Shown here in pieces: positions 47,328-54,693 of a stretch of 64,000 nt of DNA. The stretch is from UBA2589 sp038120095 (lineage in GTDB: Bacteria; Gemmatimonadota; Gemmatimonadetes; Longimicrobiales; Gaopeijiaceae), in NCBI GenBank assembly GCA_038120095.1, contig JAYOKZ010000013.1, forward strand, positions 1 through 64,000, given 5' to 3'. Made by a program: the position numbers and the translations under genes. The notes under the pieces are model-generated. The model made no database searches, was not told the origin of the DNA, and was given only the letters and a program-made list of their open reading frames with translations. Position 1 is the first letter of the stretch. The number at the start of each line of letters is the position of its first letter.

Positions 47328-48904
47328 GAGGAGCTCGCGATCCTCTGACAGGCGAAGGACCATTCGTGCGCGCACGCTCGATTCAGGAGCGCCGGAATCT
47401 CCATGTCCATCAGATTCAATCCACCCTCCCGCAGGAGGAGCCGGAGGTCGAGCGGTCTGGGCTCGGTTCGGGCAAAGCCAGCCGGGTCCAGCAGATTCAG
47501 GCAGCCCGGCTGGTACCGCAGCTCGCAGGCGCGGGCCAGATAGGATCGTCCCAGCGCCGCATCAGCCTCGGTGATCTCGCCGCGACGATAGTGGAGCCCG
47601 AGTTCGTTACAGGCCCATGCAGCGTTGTCTCCGCAGTAGCTGGCCTCGAGCTGGATGAGACGGGCGCAGGCGTTGCCGCGTTCCTCCGCGCACGCCTGCT
47701 CCCAGAACGGGAGCGCATCCCCGGTGTGCTGCCCGTCAGTACGACCGGTCAGACTCATTACGCCGAAGAAGAAGATCCAGACCGCCATGCGCATGAGGTT
47801 CAGTCGAGGGCTGATCCACACGGGGCGGGCAGCAATGTCCGAAGCGGCTGTCCATGCCGCGGCCCAGTCCCGACTCCGCACCACGTGGTCGATACCGCGG
47901 ACGCTGAGGTTGAGCAACGGCACGCACAGGAGCTTGTCGTAGAACGTCGGCGCTCCCATCGCACCGAGCAGCGTATACAGGGCGAACACCCCGAGGCCGT
48001 AGAGTCCACCGAAGATCGTCTTCCCCACGGGCGTTCGAGGTGAGGTCGAGGGATCCGTCACGAGGAGGTGCAGCCCCAGAAACACTGCTGCCGGAATCTC
48101 CGAGTCGATGAAGTACGGGACGCCCGTGATCTGAAAAGAGGCGGCGCTCAGCAGGAAGAGGACCACGGCGGCCGTGCCCGCGACCAGGGTGATCTCGAAG
48201 AAGTACATCACCACGAGACCGACACCGAAGAGGAAGAGATAGATTCGGGGAGCGAGCGTGAGCGTCGATGCGATTTCCTGCCCCCACGTGAGCCCGGTCG
48301 AGCCCGAGGCGATCAGAACGAGGGAGAAGAGTCCGAGCGCGAACGCGGACGGGTTGAAGATGTGGGCTGAGCGGCCGTCACGGTGCCACCGAATGAATTC
48401 CTTGCCCAGAAAGCCCACCGCGATCATCAGGAATTGCAGGTAGAACCAGTCGTCCCGGAACCAGAGGAACAGGTTGATGCTTCCGATGATCGGGATGGGG
48501 CCGAAGCCCAGCGTGTACGTCCGGCCGCGTGACCAGGAGAGCAGGATCGCAAACGCGTACGCGAAGAGGACCTGCGCACCGATCAGCACACCCATGTCGT
48601 AGACTGGGCGCCAGTACCATCCCCAATAGGCGTACACCGCGAACTGACAGCAGGCCTGGATGTAGTGCTGGGCCCGCAGGGAGATCTCGAGTTTTCCGGC
48701 CGATCGCCTCAGCTTCGGCACCGTCGTGAGCAGAAGACTCCACGCCGCGACGGCGACGGTCGCCCCGAGGAACGACTGGCTGAGCAGCGCACTGGACTGC
48801 ACCCGCGCCGTCTGGCCGAGCGCCGCGATCGCCCCCGCCAGGGCGAGGGGCATCAGCAGGTTGGCGAACGGGCGGTGTTCGGGTGTGGCGACGTTCTGCT
48901 GCAT
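47324..48904 (-). CDS. RnfD/NqrB-like membrane protein with C-terminal Cys-rich Sel1-type repeats
   Basis: The first 380 residues form about ten membrane helices. Matches to the RnfD/NqrB superfamily include FNPSAFALGLFSLV, and VTDPSTSPRTPVGKTIFGG, which corresponds to the conserved TDPxTSPxT motif of that family. The covalent-flavin SGAT motif of true NqrB/RnfD is not visible, so electron transfer is uncertain. The last 150 residues switch to soluble helices with regularly placed Cys (FWEQACAEERGNACARLIQL, AWACNELGLHYRRGE, YLARACELRYQPGCLNLL, LNRACAHEWSFACQ). This is the spacing of Sel1/HcpA-type disulfide repeats, likely on the periplasmic side. It is translationally coupled to the SUMF1-fold gene by a GTGA overlap. 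Confidence 0.78.
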   Translation of the reverse strand: MQQNVATPEHRPFANLLMPLALAGAIAALGQTARVQSSALLSQSFLGATVAVAAWSLLLTTVPKLRRSAGKLEISLRAQHYIQACCQFAVYAYWGWYWRPVYDMGVLIGAQVLFAYAFAILLSWSRGRTYTLGFGPIPIIGSINLFLWFRDDWFYLQFLMIAVGFLGKEFIRWHRDGRSAHIFNPSAFALGLFSLVLIASGSTGLTWGQEIASTLTLAPRIYLFLFGVGLVVMYFFEITLVAGTAAVVLFLLSAASFQITGVPYFIDSEIPAAVFLGLHLLVTDPSTSPRTPVGKTIFGGLYGLGVFALYTLLGAMGAPTFYDKLLCVPLLNLSVRGIDHVVRSRDWAAAWTAASDIAARPVWISPRLNLMRMAVWIFFFGVMSLTGRTDGQHTGDALPFWEQACAEERGNACARLIQLEASYCGDNAAWACNELGLHYRRGEITEADAALGRSYLARACELRYQPGCLNLLDPAGFARTEPRPLDLRLLLREGGLNLMDMEIPALLNRACAHEWSFACQRIASSS

Positions 48905-49029
48905 GGTGAGGCGAGGACGGATGACGACATCGGGAAGCTAGACCGTAGACACCGCACTCGATAGCGCCCATGTCCTGCCGGGAAGGGGCGTCCTACTTTG
49001 GATTCATGACCCTCTTGAGAAGACTCACC

Positions 49030-50157
49030 ATGACACGCATCACTGCTCTGCTCGGCACGCTCCTCCTCTTCGGGGCGTGTGCCACCCAATCTGACGACCC
49101 GGCGCAGGCGGGAATGGACGGTGGGGGCGCTGTGCCCACGTTCACCGTCGATCCGTCGTGGCCCCGGACGATGCCGAACGACTGGATCATGGGATCGATC
49201 ACGGCCGTATTCGTCGATGCTCAGGATCATGTCTGGGTGACGCACCTCCCCGAGACGCTCACGCCGGAGGAGACTTCCGCTGTTCAGGATCCGCCGATCG
49301 GCCTGTGCTGCCGACCTGCTCCCGTCGTCGTGGAGTTCGACGCGGATGGGAATGTCGTTCAGGGATGGGGTGACCCTGCCACGCAGGATGTCGCGGACTT
49401 CCCCCGAAACGCGCACGGACTCTTCGTGGATCACGAGGAAAACGTGTGGGTGGGTACGTACCGCCATCATCGGGTCATGAAGTTCACCCGGTCCGGTGAA
49501 CTGCTCATGCAGATCGGGCGGTACGATGAGACCGGTGGGAATGCCGATCCAGAGTTGCTGGGCGGCCCCGCGGGCATATGGGTGGATCCGGGAACGAACG
49601 AAGTCTTCATCGCCGACGGGTATCGGAACCGTCGTGTCATCGTCTTCGACGGAGCTTCGGGCGAGTATCTCCGCCACTGGGGCGCATACGGGGAGACGCC
49701 TCAGGACGACTATCAGTACGACTTCGGAGGGGCGGCGCACGCGTCCGATCCTCCGACGCAGATGTCCACGGTGCACGGTCTCGTCGGCTCGAATGACGGG
49801 CTCATCTACGTAGCCGATCGGCGAGGAAACCGGATTCAGGTCTTCCAGCAGGACGGGACGTTCGTCACCGAGAAGATCATCGAGCCCAACACGCTCGCGT
49901 CCGGCTCGGCCTTCGTCATTCAGCTGTCGCCGGATGCGGATCAGGAGTGGCTATATCTGGCCGATGGGACCAACCACAAGGTCTGGATCCTTCGTCGCAG
50001 CGACCTCGAGGTCGTCGGCGACTTCGGACGGGGTGGCCGCCAGATCGGCCAGTTCCTGCGGCCGCATGGCATGGGCGTCGATTCCCGGGGCAACATCTAC
50101 GTCGGTGAGGCGTCGACGGGTCGGCGGATTCAGAAGTTCAGTATTTCGGGAGGCTGA
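49030..50157 (+). CDS. NHL-repeat lipoprotein (peptidyl-amidating-lyase-like propeller)
   Basis: The lipoprotein signal is clearest from ATG 49030 (MTRITALLGTLLLFGACATQ), giving 375 residues; starts at 48970 and 49006 are possible. NHL repeats build a six-bladed propeller: GHLFVDHEENVWVGTYRHHRV-like blade near residue 145, GIWVDPGTNEVFIADGYRN, GLIYVADRRGNRIQVF, and GMGVDSRGNIYVGEASTGRR. The fold matches the lyase half of peptidylglycine amidating enzymes, and databases often use that name. Catalytic residues cannot be confirmed here. It starts 125 nt from the divergent RnfD-like gene and is followed by a secreted protein gene four bases after its stop. Confidence 0.83.
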   Translation: MTRITALLGTLLLFGACATQSDDPAQAGMDGGGAVPTFTVDPSWPRTMPNDWIMGSITAVFVDAQDHVWVTHLPETLTPEETSAVQDPPIGLCCRPAPVVVEFDADGNVVQGWGDPATQDVADFPRNAHGLFVDHEENVWVGTYRHHRVMKFTRSGELLMQIGRYDETGGNADPELLGGPAGIWVDPGTNEVFIADGYRNRRVIVFDGASGEYLRHWGAYGETPQDDYQYDFGGAAHASDPPTQMSTVHGLVGSNDGLIYVADRRGNRIQVFQQDGTFVTEKIIEPNTLASGSAFVIQLSPDADQEWLYLADGTNHKVWILRRSDLEVVGDFGRGGRQIGQFLRPHGMGVDSRGNIYVGEASTGRRIQKFSISGG

Positions 50158-50161
50158 CCCG

Positions 50162-50986
50162 GTGCGCCTGCGCGCGTGCTCGACGTACCTGGGTGCTCTG
50201 GCCCTCCTGCTTGTCTCCGCGGGATCCGTAGCGGCCCAGTCCGCTTCGGAGATCGTGGACGCGATGCTCGCCGCGTACGAGGCGAGGATCGAGGGTGTCC
50301 AGAATTACTCGCTGGTTCAGGCCGTGATGGGGTTGGAAGCCGTCACGTACTTCGAGAAGGAGACGTCCTCGGGCCGACCGGTATTCCGCGCCAGCCTTGC
50401 CGGTCTGGCGGGGCAGACCGGCTCACCGGCGACCGGCGTGAACGATGTCTACGCATTGGGCGAGGATCTCGCGCGTCGGTCGGAATACCACGGGCGGGAG
50501 ACGATCAATGACTATGACGTCCACGTCCTACAGATCAACGACCTGCGGGACACCGGCTTCGGGACCAGCGTCGCGCAGGACTCGGAGTTTGAACCGATCC
50601 GAGGTCGCATCTATCTCGACGTCGATACCTACGCACCCCGACGTTTCATGTTCGAAGGTGAAATGACTCGCGAGGCCTCCGCGATCCCGCTCACGGCCAC
50701 GATGGACATGGGTGATTACCGGGAGGTCGATGGACTCCTCGTCCCGTACCGCACTGTGACGACGATCGAGGGTCTCGGTGCAGCGATCGACCCGCAGGTG
50801 CGAGAGCAATTCGAGCGCATGCAGCGGGAGCTCGAGGAGATGCCGCCGGAGCAGCGCATGATGATCGAGGTCATGATGGCGGATCAGATGAGACAGTTCG
50901 AGGCGATGATGTCCGATGATTCCGCCCCGATGGTTGTGGAGGTCCTGGTCACGGAGGTCAGGGTGAATCAGGGGCCACCGCGCTGA
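50162..50986 (+). CDS. Exported protein of unknown function
   Basis: From GTG 50162, the 274-residue product has a signal peptide (cleavage near GSVAAQ). The mature domain starts SASEIVDAMLAAYEARIEGV and has LDVDTYAPRRFMFEG and MGDYREVDGLLVPYRTVTTI. Together with the helical start these are reminiscent of the LolA/outer-membrane lipoprotein-sorting fold, a half-barrel that carries lipids. A Met/Glu-rich helix lies near the C-terminus (QRELEEMPPEQRMMIEV and onward, 11 Met in 40 residues). Its start is four bases after the NHL lipoprotein gene, so the two form an operon. Function is not established. Confidence 0.65.
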   Translation: MRLRACSTYLGALALLLVSAGSVAAQSASEIVDAMLAAYEARIEGVQNYSLVQAVMGLEAVTYFEKETSSGRPVFRASLAGLAGQTGSPATGVNDVYALGEDLARRSEYHGRETINDYDVHVLQINDLRDTGFGTSVAQDSEFEPIRGRIYLDVDTYAPRRFMFEGEMTREASAIPLTATMDMGDYREVDGLLVPYRTVTTIEGLGAAIDPQVREQFERMQRELEEMPPEQRMMIEVMMADQMRQFEAMMSDDSAPMVVEVLVTEVRVNQGPPR

Positions 50987-51228
50987 AGCACACCTCACGA
51001 GGGGGTCGAGAGGCCCTGCGCCCGCCCGGTCGACGCGCGTGCCGGATCATTAGGATAATCTGGCACGTCTGCGAGCGGCGCCACTCGGACGAATTGGGGC
51101 AAACGTCCGGCAAGAGTGTTGAGCCAATGCAACATGTTGGGCTTCTTTAAGCCTCGGGAAAGTTCGTGATGTTTCTCTAACGTGATGTGGTGCTTGGGCT
51201 TGAGGTTTGTGGGGTGTCCGGCGTGGCA
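50987..51228. other. Intergenic region with several dyads upstream of the sigma-54 promoter
   Basis: No gene is seen in this stretch. It holds a 10-bp-arm inverted repeat at 51038-51067 (CGTGCCGGAT and ATCTGGCACG, one wobble), a second with 6-bp arms at 51086-51109 (CGGACG and CGTCCG), and a perfect 10-bp palindrome CAACATGTTG at 51130-51139. They lie about 90-190 bp upstream of the -24 element, where enhancer-binding activators usually attach, but they do not match the tandem dyads seen at 52079-52111. Confidence 0.5.
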
Positions 51229-51246
51229 TTGGCCCACCCCTTGCCA
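51229..51246 (+). promoter_or_regulatory. Sigma-54 (RpoN) -24/-12 promoter for the PEP-CTERM gene
   Basis: The sequence TTGGCCCACCCCTTGCCA fits the -24/-12 pattern TTGGCACG-N4-TTGC: GG at 51231-51232 and GC at 51243-51244 are exactly ten bases apart. Transcription would begin near 51256, giving a leader of about 125 nt before the ATG at 51382. Sigma-54 control of PEP-CTERM genes through the PrsK/PrsR system is known in other bacteria. Confidence 0.7.
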
Positions 51247-51381
51247 CCTAGGGGGTGAGGAACGGAATGTGGTTTCCCCAGATCAGTCTGGACTCAGGGT
51301 CGCATTTTTGAATTGGTTAAGGATCCGAGAAGCACGTTCGCCACGTGCGGAGACGGGTTTCCCCCCAAGCTGAAGAAGACG

Positions 51382-51924
51382 ATGATGAAGAAAGCGTTGA
51401 CATCCGGCACCGTGGCAGTAGTCGCGCTGATGGCGCTGGGTGCTCCGGTGCAGGCGCAGATCGTTCAGTGCTCGGTAGGCGATGTTCATTTCAATGGCGC
51501 TTTGCCGGGAGGCACTCAGTCAAGCAGGTGCATCGGCTGGTTTCAAGGCAACAACTCGAATCAGGATGCGTTGGAGGCAGAGAACCTGGCGCTTCTCGGT
51601 GGAACCGGAGAGTCTCTGTCGTCCGACGAGTCCGGTTGGGGTCGCGACGGATTTCTCGAGATTGGCCCGTTCACGAACTTCATCCTAGCAGTCAAGGCTG
51701 GGAACTACTTCAGTTACTACTCCTTCTACGGCACCGCGACGAGCTTCTCGTGGGACTTCAACGCGATTCGGGACCAGCTCAACCGTCAAGGTTATTCGGG
51801 AACCGGGTTAGCACTCTCCCACTACGAGGTGTTTGCGGTCCCTGAGCCGGGTACCCTTCTGCTCCTGGGAACTGGCCTCCTCGGCATGGCCGCGCTTCGC
51901 CGCCGCCGCGAGGTCGTCGCCTGA
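51382..51924 (+). CDS. PEP-CTERM sorting-domain protein
   Basis: The 180-residue product has a signal peptide (MMKKALTSGTVAVVALMALG, cleavage near PVQAQ) and at its C-terminus the tripartite PEP-CTERM signal. That signal is VPEPGTLLLLGTGLLGMAAL, residues 153-172, followed by the basic RRRRE. Such tails are recognised by an exosortase, which cleaves them and passes the protein to the cell surface or exopolysaccharide. The mature domain has two Cys (VQCSVGD and SRCIGW) and Gly/Ser/Tyr-rich strands (KAGNYFSYYSFYGTATSFSW); its function is unknown. No exosortase is in this window. Upstream is a -24/-12 promoter, and a strong terminator follows the stop by 27 nt, so it is a single-gene unit. Confidence 0.92.
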   Translation: MMKKALTSGTVAVVALMALGAPVQAQIVQCSVGDVHFNGALPGGTQSSRCIGWFQGNNSNQDALEAENLALLGGTGESLSSDESGWGRDGFLEIGPFTNFILAVKAGNYFSYYSFYGTATSFSWDFNAIRDQLNRQGYSGTGLALSHYEVFAVPEPGTLLLLGTGLLGMAALRRRREVVA

Positions 51925-51950
51925 TCGCTCTTGGTTGATCTGACAGGCTG

Positions 51951-51985
51951 AGAGGCCCCGACCGCTGGTCGGGGCCTCTTTTTTT
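51951..51985 (+). terminator. Rho-independent terminator of the PEP-CTERM gene
   Basis: Arms GAGGCCCCGACC (51952-51963) and GGTCGGGGCCTC (51967-51978) form a perfect 12-bp stem around a GCT loop, followed by seven T. This is a canonical intrinsic terminator 27 nt after the PEP-CTERM stop. Confidence 0.93.
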
Positions 51986-52078
51986 GCCCTGTCTCTCCGG
52001 CTTGCCGCGGCTATGTCCCCGTGATGATTGCCGCGGGCCGCCGCCACGTAGTCTTCGGACGCGCTGACGTGAGCAATT

Positions 52079-52111
52079 CGGTCAGGGTGGCCGAAGCGGT
52101 CAGGATGACCG
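52079..52111. promoter_or_regulatory. Tandem dyads, likely upstream activator sites for an NtrC-type regulator
   Basis: Two copies of the dyad CGGTCA-N3-TGACCG lie 18 bp apart centre to centre: CGGTCAGGGTGGCCG (52079-52093, one mismatch) and CGGTCAGGATGACCG (52097-52111, perfect). They are 69-100 bp upstream of the -24 element at 52180, the usual place for enhancer binding by sigma-54 activators. The adjacent response regulator is the natural candidate to bind them. Confidence 0.6.
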
Positions 52112-52177
52112 ATTGGCAAATCCGAAATGAAGTTCGGTAAGTGACTGCAGTGTCGTGAGTTGCAGCGATCGAAGCTG

Positions 52178-52194
52178 CTGGCACCATCTCTGCA
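52178..52194 (+). promoter_or_regulatory. Second sigma-54 -24/-12 promoter
   Basis: CTGGCACCATCTCTGCA matches YTGGCACG-N4-TTGCA at all but two positions, with GG (52180-52181) and GC (52192-52193) ten bases apart. The predicted start is near 52205. Downstream is not a gene but a hairpin-rich stretch ending in a terminator, then the response-regulator gene. Confidence 0.65.
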
Positions 52195-52204
52195 CTTCTC
52201 CAGG

Positions 52205-52392
52205 TCAAATCATCGGGGTGCAGGGGCGACTGGGAGTTCGCTTCCCAGGGCAATCTCTCTCTTCACGGGAAAGAGTTGCCACGAACGTCTCTGCGACCCG
52301 CCTGGAGTTACCCCCCAGGGAAGCGCGTTTCCCACCCCCGCATTGGGGAGCGCGTCGGCCTCGCAGGCTCAGCCTGCGAGGCCTCTCCTTTA
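52205..52392 (+). ncRNA. Candidate sigma-54-driven structured RNA (sRNA or attenuating leader)
   Basis: No convincing protein is encoded here, yet the stretch is dense in self-complementary segments. At 52230-52248 CTGGGA and TCCCAG enclose a UUCG-type loop. At 52259-52275 CTCTT and AAGAG enclose CACGGGA, extended by CAA/TTG. At 52318-52333 GGGAA and TTCCC pair. At 52335-52348 CCCC and GGGG pair. Last is the terminator stem at 52357-52383. A -24/-12 promoter sits just upstream. About 188 nt would be made. Either this is a free regulatory RNA, or it is the leader of the response regulator (ATG 42 nt beyond the terminator) with premature termination as control. Confidence 0.5.
52357..52392 (+). 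terminator. Terminator-like hairpin before the response-regulator gene
   Basis: Arms GGCCTCGCAGGC (52357-52368) and GCCTGCGAGGCC (52372-52383) are perfectly complementary over 12 bp with a TCA loop, followed by TCTCCTTTA. The T-run is imperfect, so termination may be partial, which would suit attenuation. Confidence 0.75.
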
Positions 52393-52434
52393 TGCCCCTT
52401 GATGTGCCCGCGCTCGGGATGTAGACACTAGGGC

Positions 52435-53844
52435 ATGCTCAATTCCGAACCTCGGGTCATTCGCGTTCTCCTCGCAGACGACGACCCCGATCAGCTTCTC
52501 CTGAACGAGTCGATCCTGCGCGAGGTGGGGTGGGCACCTGTCGACATCATCACGGTGCCCGACGGTCGCGAAGCTCTGCGCGCCCTTCGGGAAGAGGCCT
52601 TCGACGTTGCGGTACTCGACCTGAGCATGCCCGCCCTGAACGGGCTCGAGGTCTTCGAGGCGATCGAGGGGGACCCTCACTGTCCCCAGGTGATCTTCCT
52701 CAGCGGACGGGGCACGGTCGCCTCGGCGACGAGGGCGATGCAGCTTGGCGCGTACGACTTCATGGAGAAGCCTGTCGATGCGGATCGGCTCGTCTCTCTG
52801 GTATGGCGCGCCGCACAGACGCAGGAGGCGATCGGGAAGGGGGAGCGTCTCCGGGCCGCTGCCCGTCGCGAAGCGTCGAGCGTCTCGATCATTACTCAGG
52901 ACAAGGCGCTCACGGACTCTCTTGCCATGCTCGCACGGGTGGCAGGGTCTGATGTCTCAGTCCTGGTGCATGGAGAGTCGGGAACGGGAAAGGAGTTGAT
53001 CGCTCGCGAGCTTCATCGCCTTTCTGGCCGTGCTGACGCGCCGTTGGTTGCGTTGAACTGCGCAGCGGTTGCCGAGTCGCTGGCCGAGTCGGAGCTCTTC
53101 GGACACGAGAAAGGAGCCTTCACCGGGGCCGCATCAAGAAAGATCGGGCTCGTCGAGATGGCGGATGGCGGAACGCTGTTCCTCGACGAGATCGGGGACA
53201 TGCCGCTGCCGCTGCAGGCGAAGTTGCTGCGCGTCCTGGAAACACGACGATTCCGTCGGGTCGGTGGAGTCAAGGAATTTCCGACGAATTTTCGGCTCGT
53301 ATCTGCAACGAATCGTCCGCTTCAGCGGCTGGTCGACCAGGAGGTGTTTCGGGCGGACCTCTTCTATCGGATCAATTCCATTGTCCTGGACCTCCCGCCC
53401 CTCAGGGATCGACCGGGAGACATCTCACTACTTGTCTCGCATTTCCTCGAGGAATTCAAACCCGGCGAATCCGATCGCTGGTCGATTGCCCCCGACGCGA
53501 TGGCGCTTCTGGAGCGTTACGGGTGGCCGGGTAACGTGCGGGAACTCAGGAACGTGGTCGAGCGCCTCGCGCTGCTGACTCGAGGTCAGACGATACGAGC
53601 CTCGGACCTCGCCGGTTCCGTGGCGTCGGGGCCTGTGCTGGAGGGAGCTGATCCAGCGACTTCGACGGACGGAAGCACTCCGCACCTTCCCTCCCTGAAT
53701 CTCGACCTCCTCGAGCGCATGGCCATCGAGCAGGCGCTCGAGGAAAGCGACTGGCACCAGGGGCATGCCGCCACGGTGCTGGGGATCTCGCCGCGAACGC
53801 TTCACCGAAAGATTCGCGCTCTCGAACTCGAGCGCCCTCGATAG
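52435..53844 (+). CDS. Sigma-54-dependent NtrC-family response regulator (PrsR-like)
   Basis: The 469-residue protein has the classic three-part layout. A receiver domain (about 8-128) has the acidic pocket ADDDP, the phosphate acceptor Asp62 in VAVLDLSMP, and Lys112. The AAA+ sigma-54 activation domain (about 150-395) has Walker A GESGTGKE (180-187), GAFTGA (227-232), which contacts sigma-54, and Walker B TLFLDEIGD. A Fis-type helix-turn-helix (about 430-469) ends HAATVLGISPRTLHRKIRAL. It would drive -24/-12 promoters after phosphorylation by a histidine kinase, which is not in the window. Position beside a PEP-CTERM gene suggests a PrsR-like role in surface-protein control, but this is inferred from location. 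Confidence 0.92.
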   Translation: MLNSEPRVIRVLLADDDPDQLLLNESILREVGWAPVDIITVPDGREALRALREEAFDVAVLDLSMPALNGLEVFEAIEGDPHCPQVIFLSGRGTVASATRAMQLGAYDFMEKPVDADRLVSLVWRAAQTQEAIGKGERLRAAARREASSVSIITQDKALTDSLAMLARVAGSDVSVLVHGESGTGKELIARELHRLSGRADAPLVALNCAAVAESLAESELFGHEKGAFTGAASRKIGLVEMADGGTLFLDEIGDMPLPLQAKLLRVLETRRFRRVGGVKEFPTNFRLVSATNRPLQRLVDQEVFRADLFYRINSIVLDLPPLRDRPGDISLLVSHFLEEFKPGESDRWSIAPDAMALLERYGWPGNVRELRNVVERLALLTRGQTIRASDLAGSVASGPVLEGADPATSTDGSTPHLPSLNLDLLERMAIEQALEESDWHQGHAATVLGISPRTLHRKIRALELERPR

Positions 53845-53873
53845 CCCGACGGCTGGCCGGGTGTGATACTCGA

Positions 53874-54521
53874 CTAGCGGTCGAGCTGTGACCCGGAGCT
53901 CGTGATGGGTGTCGGACAGTGGCCGCCGCCACTCAGCGCGGATCCGATGCTGCTCAGGAGCCCTCCCAGCCCGGATCCGGAGCTCTCCAGAGGAACGGTC
54001 CCCGAGAGAAGATCACGGTAGAGCGCGTCCATCAATGCCTCGTCATCGCTGATGAGGTCGATGTCACGAAGTGTGACCACGGGGCGGCCGCTCTGCGGAA
54101 GGTTCAGGGCGAGCTGCGCCGGCGCGATGCCGGCGAACCGCGCTTCCAATGCGTCAGTCTCCCCACCCGCGGTCGGGATCTCGGCCGTCGCCCCCGCTGT
54201 CGAGGCGGTCGGGCGCGGCGCCGGTGAGGGGACCATCGGGGGCACCGTCTGCGACAGCTCGACCACCTCGATCGCGTCGAAGGTCTCGGTGGGACGTTCT
54301 TTTCTCGGGGCGTCCAGGTCACCGGGGCCGGCACCGGGAACGGTGACGACGATCAGGGCGGCGATGTGAACCACGACCGAGACCGAAAGGCCCACGCTCA
54401 GGGCCGCTCGATCCTGACCTCCTCTCGTAGTCTGGGTCACCTGTGCTCCGCTCCCCATGGCGTCGCCGCTGCCTTCGTCAGAACCGTCTCTACCCTTGAG
54501 ACGAGACGCTGATCTCTTCAT
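53874..54521 (-). CDS. TonB-like N-terminal protein with proline-rich linker
   Basis: I start this at ATG 54521 (215 residues); ATG 54458 is an alternative that still keeps the membrane anchor. A single helix (LSVSVVVHIAALIVVTVPGA) resembles the TonB/TolA inner-membrane anchor with its SVxxH pattern, followed by a Pro/Ala/Thr-rich stretch (VPPMVPSPAPRPTASTAGAT). The C-terminal region (DALEARFAGIAPAQLALNLP and SDDEALMDALYRDLLSG) does not show the TonB C-terminal fold or its YP signature. It may be a truncated or divergent energy transducer, or a periplasm-spanning adapter. It converges on the response regulator gene, 29 nt apart. Confidence 0.6.
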   Translation of the reverse strand: MKRSASRLKGRDGSDEGSGDAMGSGAQVTQTTRGGQDRAALSVGLSVSVVVHIAALIVVTVPGAGPGDLDAPRKERPTETFDAIEVVELSQTVPPMVPSPAPRPTASTAGATAEIPTAGGETDALEARFAGIAPAQLALNLPQSGRPVVTLRDIDLISDDEALMDALYRDLLSGTVPLESSGSGLGGLLSSIGSALSGGGHCPTPITSSGSQLDR

Positions 54522-54693
54522 GCACACGGGCACGATCCTGTCAGCTACCCAACATTGCCGACGTCGTGCCCCGGGCGCCAGCCGCAACTGCGCGCGCAGC
54601 CGCGACCCGCTTGCACGGCGCGCATCGACGAGGCGATCCTGTAGAGGCCTTCGGTGCGCGAACTGCGCGCCTGACCCCGCGCTCCCTCAGACT

